This document shows, one piece after another, positions 14,545-24,702 of a DNA stretch of 64,000 nucleotides (its first letter is position 1; every line of letters starts with the position of its first letter). Both the position numbers and the translations under genes were made by a program. This stretch comes from Noviherbaspirillum massiliense JC206 (GTDB lineage Bacteria; Pseudomonadota; Gammaproteobacteria; Burkholderiales; Burkholderiaceae_D), in contig NZ_HE978634.1 in assembly GCF_000312045.1 (NCBI RefSeq), positions 1 to 64,000 of the forward strand. Reading direction: 5' to 3'. Below the pieces are notes generated by a model. That model did not search any database. It had not been told where the DNA came from and saw only the letters and a program-made list of their open reading frames with translations.

Positions 14545-16371
14545 ATGAACGCGCGCCAGAATCCCCATCGCCCCATCCAGGCCCTGTCCGACCAGCTGAT
14601 TTCGCAGATCGCAGCGGGAGAAGTCGTCGACCGCCCGGCCGCAGTCGTGAAGGAATTGCTGGAGAACGCACTCGATGCCGGCGCCACTCAGATTACGGTA
14701 CGCATCGAGCAGGGTGGGATCAAGCGGATCGCAATCACCGACAACGGGCGCGGGATTGCACCGGAACAGTTGCCGCTTGCATTGGCGCGGCACGCCACGT
14801 CGAAAATCGCTTCCCTGTCCGACCTGGAAAACGTGGGCACGCTCGGGTTTCGCGGCGAGGCGCTTGCATCGATTGCATCGGTGGCGCAGCTTACCCTGAC
14901 GTCGCGCACCGCCGATGCGGCGCACGCCTGGGAAATCACGGGCGACCACACCAGCCAGCCAACGCCTTCGTCCGGCGCGCCCGGCACCACGGTGGATGTG
15001 CGCGACCTGTACTTCAATACTCCGGCGCGCCGCAAATTCCTGAAGTCGGAACAGACCGAGTTCGGCCATTGCGCCGAAGTCGTGCGCCGCATCGCGCTCT
15101 CCCGCCCTGACGTGGCATTTTCACTGTCGCACAATGGCAAGACGGTCGAACACTGGCAGGCCAGCCCGACCGACAAACGCAGCTCGCACATCCTCGGCAG
15201 CGAGTTTGCCAATGCGCGTCTGGCATTGGATGAAGCCGCAGGCCCGCTGCACCTGCACGGGCATATCGGTCTGCCGACCGCCTCCCGGACGCGCGCCGAT
15301 TCGCAATATTTTTATGTCAACGGCCGCTTCGTACGCGACAAGCTGCTCACGCACGCGGTGCGCGCGGCTTATCAGGATGTCTTGCACGGTGACCGCTATC
15401 CGTCGTATGTGCTGGCCCTCGATCTCGATCCGGCCCTGGTCGACGTCAATGTGCATCCCTCGAAGATCGAAGTGCGTTTCCGCGACAGCCGTGCCGTGCA
15501 TCAGTTCGTGTTCCACGCCGTCAGCCGGGTGCTGGCCCAGACGTCCGCCACAGCGCACGGCACGGCGCCGGCACCACTGCCGCCCAACCCGGGTGCGCTG
15601 CCCTGGATGCGCGAACAGAAACAGGCGTCTTTCGGCGCGCAATTCACGGCCGCCCCCGGAGTAGCGCAAACGCTCGCCGATTACGGAGCACTGTTTACCG
15701 GCACCGCGTCTGCAACGCCGGAAGCTTACCAACCGGCTTCCATGCCCCTTGTTCAGGCAGGCACCACCTCACCCTCGCCGGCAGAAGAATTCCCGCTCGG
15801 CTTCGCCCTGGCGCAATTGCACGGCATTTACATCATTGCGCAAAACACCAAGGGCCTGGTCCTGGTCGACATGCATGCCGCGCATGAACGCATTCTTTAC
15901 GAACAGCTCAAGAATGCGCTGGATGAAGGCGCAATGCAGGTCCAGCCTCTGCTCATCCCGGTCACCTTCCATGCAGATCCGGTGGAAGTCGGCACCACGG
16001 AAGAAAACCAGGCTGCACTGCAATCGCTCGGATTCGACATCAGCGCCCTGTCGCCGACCACACTTGCGGTGCGTGCCATACCGGTACTGCTGAAGAATGC
16101 GGATGCGCAGACCCTCGCGCGCGATGTTCTGCGCGACGTGCGCGAATTCGGCGGCTCGCGGGTGCTGGTCGAGCGGCGCAATGAATTGCTCGGCACCCTG
16201 GCCTGCCATACTGCCGTGCGCGCCAACCGGTCACTGACCGTGCCCGAGATGAATGCCCTGCTGCGCCAGATGGAAGCTACCGAGCGGGCTGACCAGTGCA
16301 ATCACGGCCGGCCGACCTGGGTGCAGCTGGCACTGTCGGATCTCGACAGGCTGTTCCTGCGCGGACAATAA
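14545..16371 (+). CDS. mutL: DNA mismatch repair protein MutL
   Basis: MutL links mismatch recognition by MutS to strand incision. At 608 aa it has an N-terminal GHKL ATPase ([32 protein letters not shown]) and a C-terminal dimerisation domain. That domain has the endonuclease-type pattern [12 protein letters not shown] (usually DQHA-x2-E-x4-E), ACHTAVR and CNHGRP, which fits MutL proteins with their own nicking activity. No other start codon lies between ATG 14545 and the conserved [11 protein letters not shown]. It leads a mutL-miaA pair with a 26-bp gap. Confidence 0.96.
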   Translation: MNARQNPHRPIQALSDQLISQIAAGEVVDRPAAVVKELLENALDAGATQITVRIEQGGIKRIAITDNGRGIAPEQLPLALARHATSKIASLSDLENVGTLGFRGEALASIASVAQLTLTSRTADAAHAWEITGDHTSQPTPSSGAPGTTVDVRDLYFNTPARRKFLKSEQTEFGHCAEVVRRIALSRPDVAFSLSHNGKTVEHWQASPTDKRSSHILGSEFANARLALDEAAGPLHLHGHIGLPTASRTRADSQYFYVNGRFVRDKLLTHAVRAAYQDVLHGDRYPSYVLALDLDPALVDVNVHPSKIEVRFRDSRAVHQFVFHAVSRVLAQTSATAHGTAPAPLPPNPGALPWMREQKQASFGAQFTAAPGVAQTLADYGALFTGTASATPEAYQPASMPLVQAGTTSPSPAEEFPLGFALAQLHGIYIIAQNTKGLVLVDMHAAHERILYEQLKNALDEGAMQVQPLLIPVTFHADPVEVGTTEENQAALQSLGFDISALSPTTLAVRAIPVLLKNADAQTLARDVLRDVREFGGSRVLVERRNELLGTLACHTAVRANRSLTVPEMNALLRQMEATERADQCNHGRPTWVQLALSDLDRLFLRGQ

Positions 16372-16397
16372 GGCGTGCTGCTGCATCAATTACCGAA

Positions 16398-17354
16398 ATG
16401 AGCGCACAGAAAAAACCCGTGGCGATCGCACTCATGGGACCGACCGCGTCCGGCAAGACCGCGGCCGCGCTGGAGATTGCCCGCCACCTGCCGGTGGAAA
16501 TCATCTCGGTCGATTCCGCCCTGGTCTACCGCGGCATGGATGTCGGCACCGCCAAGCCCTCGCTCGAGGAACGCGCCGCCGCGCCCCATCATCTGATCGA
16601 CATCCTCGATCCGACCGAAGCTTATTCGGTGATGCAATTTCGCGAAGATGCATTGCGACTGGTGAGCGAAATCAGCGCACGCGGCAAGCTGCCCTTGCTG
16701 GTGGGCGGCACCATGCTGTATTTCAAGGCCTTGCAGGAAGGCTTGGATGCGCTGCCGCCGGCGGATCCTGACATTCGCAGGCAACTGGATGAAGAAGCGG
16801 CCGCAGTGGGAATGCCAGCCATGCATGCCAAATTGGCCACCATCGACCCGGAAACGGCGGCACGGCTGAAGCCGAACGATTCCCAGCGCATCCAGCGCGC
16901 ATTGGAAATTTTTGCATTGACCGGCCAGCCGATGTCCGAGCTGCTGGCAAAAGCGCCCAAGGCCGAACTGCCCTTCGACCTGGTGTCGATCTCCCTTGAA
17001 CCTTCCGACCGCAGCGTACTGCACGCGCGCATCGCGCAGCGCTTCGATGCCATGCTCGATCCTGTCACAGGCGGGCTGCTCGACGAAGTGCAGGCATTGC
17101 GTGCCCGCGGCGACCTCCACCTCGGCCTGCCTTCCATGCGCTGCGTCGGTTATCGCCAGGCATGGGAATATCTCGATGGCGCTTACGACCGGACCGCCTT
17201 GCGCGAAAAAGGCATTGCCGCGACGCGCCAGCTGGCAAAACGGCAATTGACCTGGCTGCGCTCCATGCCGGGGCGGCTCATGGTCGACTGCACCGGCAAC
17301 GATCCGGTTCGCGACGTCATGGCCGCGCTCAACAAGGCGTCTGGCGGGCTTTGA
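16398..17354 (+). CDS. miaA: tRNA dimethylallyltransferase MiaA
   Basis: MiaA prenylates A37 of UNN-decoding tRNAs using dimethylallyl diphosphate, the substrate later methylthiolated by MiaB, also in this window. The P-loop is GPTASGKT (residues about 14-21), followed by [32 protein letters not shown] and the C-terminal CVGYRQ. ATG 16398 gives 318 aa. The upstream in-frame extension overlaps the mutL 3' end and is not conserved. mutL-miaA linkage is widespread. Confidence 0.95.
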   Translation: MSAQKKPVAIALMGPTASGKTAAALEIARHLPVEIISVDSALVYRGMDVGTAKPSLEERAAAPHHLIDILDPTEAYSVMQFREDALRLVSEISARGKLPLLVGGTMLYFKALQEGLDALPPADPDIRRQLDEEAAAVGMPAMHAKLATIDPETAARLKPNDSQRIQRALEIFALTGQPMSELLAKAPKAELPFDLVSISLEPSDRSVLHARIAQRFDAMLDPVTGGLLDEVQALRARGDLHLGLPSMRCVGYRQAWEYLDGAYDRTALREKGIAATRQLAKRQLTWLRSMPGRLMVDCTGNDPVRDVMAALNKASGGL

Positions 17355-17395
17355 GACGGCAAGCGGCCGGGGCAAAGGGTGCCATCAGTCAAATC

Positions 17396-17424
17396 TTGAC
17401 AGCGGTAACGAAAAAAAGCATAAT
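17396..17424 (+). promoter_or_regulatory. Promoter of tRNA-Met
   Basis: A perfect -35 TTGACA (17396-17401) and a -10 CATAAT (17419-17424) are spaced 17 bp apart, 13 bp before the tRNA 5' end. A GC-rich stretch (GCGG) follows the -10, as in stringently controlled tRNA promoters. Confidence 0.75.
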
Positions 17425-17437
17425 ACGCGGCTCTTTT

Positions 17438-17514
17438 GGTGATATAGCTCAGCTGGTTAGAGCACAGCACTCATAATGCTGGGGTCGGTGGTTCAAGTCC
17501 ACCTATCACCACCA
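17438..17514 (+). tRNA. tRNA-Met (CAT anticodon, elongator type)
   Basis: This 77-nt cloverleaf has acceptor arms GGTGATA and TATCACC, encoded 3' ACCA/CCA end, D-loop AGCTCAGCTGGTTAGAGC, anticodon loop CTCATAA and T-loop GTTCAAG. The anticodon stem and loop (CAGCACTCATAATGCTG) match elongator Met tRNA better than the lysidine-modified Ile2 CAT species. Confidence 0.93.
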
Positions 17515-17522
17515 AGAATTCG

Positions 17523-17560
17523 ATGGGCTACGAATGACTTCGTAGCCCATTTTGCTTTTT
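17523..17560 (+). terminator. Terminator of tRNA-Met
   Basis: A perfect 12-bp stem (17523-17534 with 17539-17550; ATGGGCTACGAA with TTCGTAGCCCAT) with loop TGAC is followed by TTTTGCTTTTT. Confidence 0.9.
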
Positions 17561-17673
17561 GACCGCGTGCCAAAGCAATTGCCCTGAGGGATCGAGTGAT
17601 TGGCAACATGCAAAACCGCTCGCTCTCATTCCTTCTCGCACGTCCGGCATGTGCCTTTTCCGCGCATGCCGGA

Positions 17674-17682
17674 TGGTATAAT
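17674..17682 (+). promoter_or_regulatory. Extended -10 promoter before the small secreted protein and miaB
   Basis: TGG-TATAAT (TATAAT at 17677-17682) is a good extended -10 element, about 180 bp before the start of the next gene. The leader between holds no gene I can support. Confidence 0.5.
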
Positions 17683-17858
17683 TTCGAGACTTTTACACCG
17701 TCCCCGGCAGCATAATCAAGGCGAAATCAGGCCGGACTTGATTCAGCGCGAGACGGAGCATGCGGCTCCTTCTTTCAGGACGGTGGACAATGCGCATGCA
17801 ACCTCTTCACTCGCGGCATTTTTTGCAATTTCCTTCCTGTTCAGAAACGGTGCTCAAG

Positions 17859-18194
17859 ATGCGGATCCAGCGTTTTCTTATTGCTATTTTGTCTGCGGCC
17901 ATCATGCTTCCGGCTTTGGCCTTCGAACGTCCGTTTCCGGCAGGCGCCAAGCGCGGCAAAATGACGCCGGCCATGTATCCGTCAATCATCATGGATGGCA
18001 AGACGCGCCGCCTGTCAGCTGGTGCGCGTATCTGGAACCAGAACAACACCATCGACATGCCGGCATCGCTGCGCGGAAATAATCTTGTTGTCAATTACAC
18101 GGAAAATGCCCAGGGCGAAATCGACCGTGTCTGGATATTGAGCCCGGAAGAGGCGCGCAAGCCGGCGCCGAAGCCGGTGAACGCTTCCCAGTAA
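17859..18194 (+). CDS. Small secreted protein of unknown function (111 aa)
   Basis: From ATG 17859 the product has a Sec-type signal peptide ([21 protein letters not shown]) with probable cleavage before FERPF. The mature part of about 90 aa is basic, with a short motif [22 protein letters not shown]. It is probably periplasmic. I do not recognise a named family, but the gene is positioned as the first member of the miaB operon with a 4-bp gap to miaB. An in-frame upstream start at 17760 would bury the signal peptide and is rejected. Confidence 0.8.
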   Translation: MRIQRFLIAILSAAIMLPALAFERPFPAGAKRGKMTPAMYPSIIMDGKTRRLSAGARIWNQNNTIDMPASLRGNNLVVNYTENAQGEIDRVWILSPEEARKPAPKPVNASQ

Positions 18195-18198
18195 AGCC

Positions 18199-19539
18199 AT
18201 GCCGAAAAAAGTATTCATCAAGACCTTCGGCTGCCAGATGAACGAGTATGACTCGGACAAGATGGCAGATGTGCTCAATGCCTCCGAAGGCCTCGTCAAG
18301 ACCGAAACACCGGAAGAAGCGGATGTGATCCTGCTGAACACCTGCTCGGTGCGAGAAAAGGCACAGGAAAAAGTTTTCTCCGACCTCGGCCGGCTGAAAG
18401 AACTGAAACAGAGCAAGCCCGATCTGGTGATCGGCGTCGGCGGCTGCGTCGCGTCGCAGGAAGGTGCCGCGATCGTCAAGCGCGCGCCTTATGTCGATGT
18501 GGTGTTCGGCCCGCAAACCCTGCACCGCCTGCCGGAACTGATCCACCAGCGTCGTGCCACCGGCCGCTCGCAGGTCGACATCAGCTTCCCGGAAATCGAA
18601 AAGTTCGACCATCTCCCGCCGGCGAAAGTCGAAGGCGCCACCGCTTTTGTATCCATCATGGAAGGCTGCAGCAAGTACTGCAGCTATTGCGTCGTGCCGT
18701 ATACGCGCGGCGAGGAAGTGTCGCGCCGTTTCGAGGATGTGCTGACCGAAGTGGCGAGCCTTGCCGATCAGGGCGTCAAGGAAATCACCCTGCTTGGCCA
18801 GAACGTGAACGCTTACCGCGGCGAAATGGCGGATGGCGAAATTGCGGACTTTGCCCTGCTGATCGAATACATCGCCGAGATCGACGGGATCGAGCGCATT
18901 CGCTTCGTCACCAGCCATCCGAAGGAGTTCACCCAGCGCCTGATCGATACCTATGCCAAGGTGCCGAAGCTGGTCAACCATCTCTACCTGCCGGCGCAGC
19001 ATGGTTCTGATCGCATCCTGATGGCAATGAAGCGCGGTTATACCGCCCTCGAATATAAATCCGTGATCCGGCGCCTGCGCGACGTGCGGCCGGATATTTC
19101 TGTCTCCAGCGATTTCATCGTCGGCTTTCCCGGCGAGACCGAGGCCGACTTCGAAGCGCTGATGAAGCTAATTAACGACATCGGCTATGACAACAGCTTC
19201 AGCTTCATCTTCAGCCCGCGCCCCGGTACGCCGGCCGCCAATTTGCCGGACGACACGCCGCATGAAGTGAAGCTGCGCCGCCTGCAACACCTGCAAGCCA
19301 CCGTGGAAGCCAATGCGCAGAAGATCAGCGAAGGCATGGTCGGCACCACGCAGCGGATCCTGGTTGAAGGTCCTTCGAAGAAGGATCCGCAGGAGTTACA
19401 GGGACGCACCGAAAACAACCGGGTTGTGAATTTTGATCCCGGTCAAGATGCGGCGCACCTGATTGGCCAACTCGTCGATGTCAAGATCGCAAAAGCATTT
19501 CATTATTCGTTGCGCGGAGAACTTGTTGGCAAACAATGA
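18199..19539 (+). CDS. miaB: tRNA-2-methylthio-N6-dimethylallyladenosine synthase MiaB
   Basis: MiaB is a radical SAM methylthiotransferase acting on i6A37 of tRNA. The first 4Fe-4S cluster ligands are C12 (FGCQMN), the Cys of NTCSVRE and the Cys of GGCVAS. The radical SAM cluster motif is CSKYCSYC near residue 156. A C-terminal TRAM domain spans about 377-443. At 446 aa it is normal. Heads the conserved miaB-phoH-ybeY-corC-lnt cluster. Confidence 0.96.
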   Translation: MPKKVFIKTFGCQMNEYDSDKMADVLNASEGLVKTETPEEADVILLNTCSVREKAQEKVFSDLGRLKELKQSKPDLVIGVGGCVASQEGAAIVKRAPYVDVVFGPQTLHRLPELIHQRRATGRSQVDISFPEIEKFDHLPPAKVEGATAFVSIMEGCSKYCSYCVVPYTRGEEVSRRFEDVLTEVASLADQGVKEITLLGQNVNAYRGEMADGEIADFALLIEYIAEIDGIERIRFVTSHPKEFTQRLIDTYAKVPKLVNHLYLPAQHGSDRILMAMKRGYTALEYKSVIRRLRDVRPDISVSSDFIVGFPGETEADFEALMKLINDIGYDNSFSFIFSPRPGTPAANLPDDTPHEVKLRRLQHLQATVEANAQKISEGMVGTTQRILVEGPSKKDPQELQGRTENNRVVNFDPGQDAAHLIGQLVDVKIAKAFHYSLRGELVGKQ

Positions 19540-19569
19540 ATCTCATGGCGAAACGACACTAAATCCATT

Positions 19570-20586
19570 TTGAAAACACCCTCCCAGACCTTTCATTTCA
19601 TTCCCGAGCCGGTAGACAACAAAAGGCTCGCGCACCTGTGCGGGCCGATGGATGAAAATCTCCGGCAAATTTCCGCCGCGCTCGATGTCACCATTTTCCG
19701 GCGCGGTGAGAAATTCGTGGTAAGCGGCGACAACGCCGCACGCGCGCTCGAACTGCTCGAACAGTTTTACGAAATCGCGGACGACCCGATTTCCGTCGAA
19801 GACATTCAATTGGCCCTGGTCGAGCAGAGGGCGGTTTCGGAAAGCGACGACCGGCCTGAATCGGAAGCCGAGGAAGCGCCGGAAGAACAGGCGCCCGTCC
19901 TGAAAACCCGACGCAACGATTTGCGCGGCCGCACACCGCACCAGACCCAGTACATCAAGTCCATCCTCGAACATGATGTGACTTTCGGCGTCGGCCCGGC
20001 CGGCACCGGGAAAACCTATCTCGCCGTTGCCTGCGCAGTCGACGCTCTCGAGCGCGATGCGATCAAGCGCATCGTGCTCACGCGCCCTGCCGTCGAAGCC
20101 GGCGAACGTCTCGGCTTTCTGCCGGGCGATCTGGCCCAAAAGGTCGACCCCTATCTGCGCCCCCTGTACGACGCCTTGTACGATCTGCTCGGTTTCGACC
20201 GCACGCAGAAGATGTTCGAAAAGCAGGTAATCGAGATTGCGCCACTGGCCTACATGCGCGGCCGCACCCTGAACCATGCCTTCATCATTCTTGATGAAGC
20301 ACAAAACACGACGCCGGAACAGATGAAAATGTTTCTGACGCGCATAGGCTTCGGCAGCAAGGCGGTAGTGACAGGCGACATCACGCAGATCGACTTGCAG
20401 CACAACCAGAAGAGCGGCCTGATCGACGCGCTGCAGGTGCTCGGCAATGTGCGCGGCATCGCTTTCACCCGCTTCACCAGTGCCGACGTGGTACGACATC
20501 CGCTCGTCGCCCGCATCGTCGATGCCTATGAAGCGGCCAATCCTAGCCAGCGCGCGCTAACCAGACATGCCGGCAAAAAGAAATAG
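19570..20586 (+). CDS. ybeZ: PhoH-family ATPase (YbeZ)
   Basis: This cytoplasmic PhoH-like P-loop NTPase works with YbeY in rRNA maturation and RNA handling. The Walker A motif [11 protein letters not shown] lies near residues 142-152 and Walker B is FIILDEAQN. At 338 aa it is a full-length protein. The start is TTG 19570, supported by similarity of the following N-terminus ([18 protein letters not shown]) to YbeZ; no good Shine-Dalgarno sequence is visible. It overlaps ybeY by 20 bases. Confidence 0.92.
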   Translation: MKTPSQTFHFIPEPVDNKRLAHLCGPMDENLRQISAALDVTIFRRGEKFVVSGDNAARALELLEQFYEIADDPISVEDIQLALVEQRAVSESDDRPESEAEEAPEEQAPVLKTRRNDLRGRTPHQTQYIKSILEHDVTFGVGPAGTGKTYLAVACAVDALERDAIKRIVLTRPAVEAGERLGFLPGDLAQKVDPYLRPLYDALYDLLGFDRTQKMFEKQVIEIAPLAYMRGRTLNHAFIILDEAQNTTPEQMKMFLTRIGFGSKAVVTGDITQIDLQHNQKSGLIDALQVLGNVRGIAFTRFTSADVVRHPLVARIVDAYEAANPSQRALTRHAGKKK

Positions 20587-21028
20587 CCTGACCCTGTCTG
20601 TCCAGTATCCGGACCCGCGACTCAAGGAAATCATCCCGCGCAGCAAGTTGCGCCGCTGGGTGCAGGCGGCACTGTTCGCGCCGGCCGAGCTGGCGATCCG
20701 CTTCGTGGATGCAGAAGAAGGCCAGATGCTCAACCGCGATTACCGCGGCAAGGATTATGCGACCAATGTCCTGACCTTCGCCTACACCGAAGACGAAGAC
20801 AGCGAAGTGACGCAGGCCGACATCATCCTGTGCACCGACGTGCTGCAGCGCGAAGCGACGGAACAGGGCAAGCCGCTGGAAGCGCATGCCGCCCATCTCG
20901 TCGTGCATGGCGTACTGCATGCACAAGGCTATGATCACGAGGACGAGGACGAAGCGGCCGAGATGGAAGGGCTCGAAGTTGACATCCTGGAAAAACTCGG
21001 CTTCGCCAATCCCTATGCTGTGCATTGA
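20567..21028 (+). CDS. ybeY: Endoribonuclease YbeY
   Basis: YbeY is a zinc-dependent single-strand endoribonuclease needed for 16S rRNA 3' processing and 70S quality control. The H-x3-H-x5-H signature is [11 protein letters not shown] near residues 114-124. At 153 aa it is the usual length. It overlaps ybeZ by 20 bases, so translation is probably coupled, and is followed by corC after 94 bp. Confidence 0.95.
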   Translation: MPAKRNSLTLSVQYPDPRLKEIIPRSKLRRWVQAALFAPAELAIRFVDAEEGQMLNRDYRGKDYATNVLTFAYTEDEDSEVTQADIILCTDVLQREATEQGKPLEAHAAHLVVHGVLHAQGYDHEDEDEAAEMEGLEVDILEKLGFANPYAVH

Positions 21029-21122
21029 TCCTGATGAAGGCTGCCGCTTTTTTGAGCTTCCCTGCGCATTGTTGTATCCTATTATTTGGTAGATTACTTT
21101 TCCGACAACGGCTTTTTGCCAT

Positions 21123-22007
21123 ATGCAAGATCACCCTAGTAGCGTCAAGCTAATTGACGCTAAACCCCAAAGGTCATTGTTTGAAAAACTGACCGCCCTC
21201 ATTTCCCCTGAGCCTGAAAACCGCGCCGAACTGCTCGACATCCTGCATGACGCGCATGAGCGCAAGCTGATCGATGCCGATGCGCTTTCGATGATCGAAG
21301 GCGTATTCCAGGTATCCGACCTGACCGCACGCGACATCATGGTGCCGCGCCCCCAGATGGATGTGATCGACCTGACCAAGCCGATCGAAGAATGGATGCC
21401 ATACGTGTTGAAAACCGCGCATTCGCGGTTTCCCGCCATCGAAGGCGACCGCGACACGGTGGTCGGCATCCTGCTGGCGAAGGACTTGCTGCGCTATTAC
21501 GCCGAAGAATCCTTCAATGTCCGCGACATGTTGCGCCCTGCCATCTTCATCCCGGAATCGAAGCCCCTGAACGTGCTGCTGCGCGATTTCCGTGCCAACC
21601 GCAATCACATGGCGATCGTAGTGGATGAATACGGCGCGGTTTCCGGCTTGCTCACCATCGAAGACGTGCTCGAACAAATCGTCGGCGAGATCGAGGACGA
21701 ATACGATCTGGATGAAGACAAGGACAACATTCTTCCCGTCAGGGATGGCAAACTGGGCACGCGCTGGCGCGTCAAGGCCCTGACCGAAATTGACCAATTC
21801 AACGAAACCTTCGGGACCAGTTTTTCGGACTCCGATGTCGTCACCATAGGTGGCCTGGTCGCCCACGAACTCGGCCGAGTGCCTCGCAAGGGCGACGTGT
21901 TCGAGATCGACGGCTTCCGCTTCGAGGTGGTCCGCGCCGACGCCCGGCAAGTGCATGTTCTCCTGGTAGAGAAATTGCCGGAGATGCCGGCGCAGCAAGC
22001 TTCCTGA
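21123..22007 (+). CDS. corC: CBS-domain protein CorC/HlyC family
   Basis: A cytoplasmic protein of 294 aa, with two CBS domains (about 65-190; DIMVPRPQMDVIDL and AIVVDEYGAVSGLLTIEDVLEQIVGEI as signatures) followed by a CorC_HlyC domain (about 205-285). It is linked to magnesium and cobalt efflux and to support of the neighbouring lnt in this conserved cluster. No transmembrane domain is present, unlike larger CorB-type relatives. Confidence 0.92.
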   Translation: MQDHPSSVKLIDAKPQRSLFEKLTALISPEPENRAELLDILHDAHERKLIDADALSMIEGVFQVSDLTARDIMVPRPQMDVIDLTKPIEEWMPYVLKTAHSRFPAIEGDRDTVVGILLAKDLLRYYAEESFNVRDMLRPAIFIPESKPLNVLLRDFRANRNHMAIVVDEYGAVSGLLTIEDVLEQIVGEIEDEYDLDEDKDNILPVRDGKLGTRWRVKALTEIDQFNETFGTSFSDSDVVTIGGLVAHELGRVPRKGDVFEIDGFRFEVVRADARQVHVLLVEKLPEMPAQQAS

Positions 22008-22031
22008 CCCGGGATCTATCCGACAAGAATC

Positions 22032-22054
22032 TCCAGGCGGACAAACCGCCTGGA
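22032..22054. repeat. Hairpin in the corC-lnt spacer
   Basis: TCCAGGCGG (22032-22040) pairs perfectly with CCGCCTGGA (22046-22054) around loop ACAAA. It has no T-tract. It may modulate read-through into lnt. Confidence 0.5.
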
Positions 22055-22103
22055 TTCCGGCATGCGACAATTGCTGCCGTTTCCCTGATGCCCTATTGAC
22101 TGC

Positions 22104-23663
22104 GTGAATATCCGCCCATCCGCCCCATTGCCGCTCACCTTGCTCCTTGCACTGGCTCTGGGCGCGCTGAATGTGTTCGCATTCGCTCCCTTCAATTTCT
22201 GGCCCCTGCAGATCGCAACGCTCGCACTGGTCTGCTGGATGCTGCTGCGCGCGCCGTCGCCGAGAGCGGCCGCGTGGATAGGCTGGGCTTATGGGAGCGG
22301 CTGGCTCGTCGCCGGTGTGCACTGGCTGTACATCAGCATGCACCGCTACGGCGGCATGCCGGGATGGATGGCAGTTCTGGCCGTCGTCATTCTGGGGGCC
22401 GGTTTGGCCAGCCTCTGCGGGCTGGCAACGGGTGGCACCGCATGGCTGCGGCAGCGCTGGTCGCTGTCGCCAGCCGTGACTGCCCTGCTGGTTTTTCCTT
22501 CTGCCTGGGCCCTCTCGGAATGGACGCGCGGCTGGATATTCACCGGCTTTCCCTGGGTAAGCTCGGGTTATGCCCACAATGTCGGGCCGCTCGCGGGCTT
22601 TGCGCCTGTCATCGGCGTCTATGGACTGGCCTGGATTTCCGCATTGGCCGCGGGATGCCTGGCCCTGCTGCCATATCGAAAAGCCGCCATCGGATTGCTC
22701 GCGCTCATTCTGGCCGGCGGCATCGGGCTGAAATCCGTCGCATGGACCGAGCCGAATGGCGAGCCGATTTCGGTACGCTTGCTGCAAGGCGACGTGCCGC
22801 AGGAAATGAAATTCGCGCCCGAGCAGATCGAAGCGACCCTGAAGCTGTATTACGACATGATCAGCGCGGCACCAGCCGATCTGATCGCCACGCCGGAAAC
22901 CGCAATTCCGCTGCTGTCGAGCCAGCTGCCGCCAGATTACCTGGGTGCGCTGCAAGACTTCGCGCAGAAATCGAACAGCCATCTGGTTCTCGGCCTGCCC
23001 ATGCGCGATGGACCCCAGCAATATTCGAACAGCGTCCTCGGCCTCTCGCCGCAAGCAGCCGCCGGCGCGCCCTACTATCGCTATGACAAGCACCACCTGG
23101 TGCCCTTCGGCGAATTCATTCCGCTCGGCTTTCGCTGGTTTGTCGACATGATGCATATTCCGCTGGGCGATTTCCATCGGGGCGCATTGCTGCAGCAGCC
23201 ATTTTCGGTGCGAGGCCAGTGGATCATGCCGAACATCTGCTACGAAGACTTGTTCGGCGAAGAAATCGCGGCCCAGCTGGCTGTCAGCCGCTCGCCCGGC
23301 GTGCCGCAAGCCACGATACTCTTGAACGTTTCCAACATCGCCTGGTTTGGCGATTCGATCGCCTTGCCGCAGCACTTGCAGATTTCGCAAATGCGCGCGC
23401 TCGAAACCGGCCGCCCCATGCTGCGCGCCACCAATACCGGCGTCACTGCCGTCATCAATCCCGAGGGCGAGGTGGTGAAGCAGCTGCCGCCTTTCCAGCG
23501 CGGGACGCTGAGCGCGCTGGTACAAGGCTACAAGGGCTTGACGCCCTATAGCCGCTACGGCAATGCCCCCGTCATCACATGGGCGCTCCTGATGATCGTA
23601 CTGGCGGGACTATTGCGCCGCACCAAGGACGGCAAACCGCATCAGCACGATAAAACCCGTTAA
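22104..23663 (+). CDS. lnt: Apolipoprotein N-acyltransferase Lnt
   Basis: Lnt adds the third acyl chain to the N-terminal cysteine of lipoproteins in the inner membrane. Several N-terminal membrane helices (about 10-215) are followed by a periplasmic nitrilase-like domain (about 225-485) and a last helix. The catalytic triad is visible: Glu in ATPETAIPL, Lys in DKHHLVPFGE and Cys in NICYED. At 519 aa it is normal; start is GTG 22104. Last gene of the miaB-lnt cluster. Confidence 0.95.
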   Translation: MNIRPSAPLPLTLLLALALGALNVFAFAPFNFWPLQIATLALVCWMLLRAPSPRAAAWIGWAYGSGWLVAGVHWLYISMHRYGGMPGWMAVLAVVILGAGLASLCGLATGGTAWLRQRWSLSPAVTALLVFPSAWALSEWTRGWIFTGFPWVSSGYAHNVGPLAGFAPVIGVYGLAWISALAAGCLALLPYRKAAIGLLALILAGGIGLKSVAWTEPNGEPISVRLLQGDVPQEMKFAPEQIEATLKLYYDMISAAPADLIATPETAIPLLSSQLPPDYLGALQDFAQKSNSHLVLGLPMRDGPQQYSNSVLGLSPQAAAGAPYYRYDKHHLVPFGEFIPLGFRWFVDMMHIPLGDFHRGALLQQPFSVRGQWIMPNICYEDLFGEEIAAQLAVSRSPGVPQATILLNVSNIAWFGDSIALPQHLQISQMRALETGRPMLRATNTGVTAVINPEGEVVKQLPPFQRGTLSALVQGYKGLTPYSRYGNAPVITWALLMIVLAGLLRRTKDGKPHQHDKTR

Positions 23664-23726
23664 AATCTCGGGTTTGGCGAACCACTCCAACTCCTTGCCG
23701 CCCTGGCGCCGGGACGGGAACACAAC

Positions 23727-24638
23727 ATGCTCACATTTCAACAAGTCATTCTCAAGCTGCAAGAGTATTGGGATGCGCAAGGCTGCGCCCTGCTCCAGCC
23801 CTACGACATGGAAGTCGGCGCAGGCACGTCCCACACCGCGACCTTCCTGCGCGCGATCGGCCCGGAGCCCTGGCGCGCCGCTTATGTGCAGCCCTCGCGC
23901 CGACCGAAGGACGGCCGCTACGGCGAAAACCCGAATCGCATGCAGCATTACTACCAGTACCAGGTGGTGCTGAAGCCGGCGCCGGAAAACATCCTCGACC
24001 TCTACCTTGGCTCGCTGCAAGCGCTCGGACTGGACCTGAAGCAGAACGATGTGCGTTTCGTGGAAGACGATTGGGAAAATCCGACGCTGGGCGCCTGGGG
24101 TCTTGGCTGGGAAGTCTGGCTGAACGGCATGGAAGTGACGCAGTTCACGTATTTCCAGCAGGTCGGCGGCCTCGACTGCAAGCCGGTGCTTGGCGAGATC
24201 ACCTACGGCATCGAGCGCCTGGCGATGTACTTGCAGGGCGTCGAGAATGTCTACGACCTGGTATGGACCGAATGGGAAGAACATGGCGTGACCCGACGCC
24301 TGACCTATGGCGACGTATTCCACCAGAACGAAGTCGAGCAATCGACCTACAACTTCGAGCATTCCAACACCGAATTCCTGTTCTCGCTGTTCGGCAACTA
24401 CGAAGCCGAGGCCAAGCGCCTGATGGAAGTGTCGCTCCCGCTGCCAGCCTATGAAATGATCCTGAAGGCAGCACACACCTTCAACCTGCTGGACGCGCGC
24501 GGCGCGATTTCGGTGACCGAGCGCGCCGCCTACATCGGACGCATCCGCAATCTTTCACGCGCGGTGGCGCAGGCCTACTACGAGTCGCGCGAAAAGCTGG
24601 GCTTCCCGATGTGCGGGGATGCGCGCCAGGCGGCATGA
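23727..24638 (+). CDS. glyQ: Glycyl-tRNA synthetase alpha subunit
   Basis: GlyQ is the catalytic subunit of the heterotetrameric bacterial glycyl-tRNA synthetase. The hallmark N-terminus [20 protein letters not shown] and the class II motifs (for example [23 protein letters not shown] in pieces at about 55-77, and [15 protein letters not shown] about 151-165) are present. At 303 aa it is normal. A TAAAAT box overlaps the lnt stop (23661-23666) and could drive glyQS independently. Confidence 0.97.
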   Translation: MLTFQQVILKLQEYWDAQGCALLQPYDMEVGAGTSHTATFLRAIGPEPWRAAYVQPSRRPKDGRYGENPNRMQHYYQYQVVLKPAPENILDLYLGSLQALGLDLKQNDVRFVEDDWENPTLGAWGLGWEVWLNGMEVTQFTYFQQVGGLDCKPVLGEITYGIERLAMYLQGVENVYDLVWTEWEEHGVTRRLTYGDVFHQNEVEQSTYNFEHSNTEFLFSLFGNYEAEAKRLMEVSLPLPAYEMILKAAHTFNLLDARGAISVTERAAYIGRIRNLSRAVAQAYYESREKLGFPMCGDARQAA

Positions 24639-24702
24639 ACGAGATCAGAACTCCAGGAATAACAACAAAGCCCGGTAAGGACGGGATAAACGCAGATTAA
24701 AC

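Noticed and set aside
17438-17514. tRNA-Met as an integration site
   Set aside because: No integrase or direct repeat of the tRNA 3' end is present next to it; the flanks are conserved housekeeping genes and a normal terminator.
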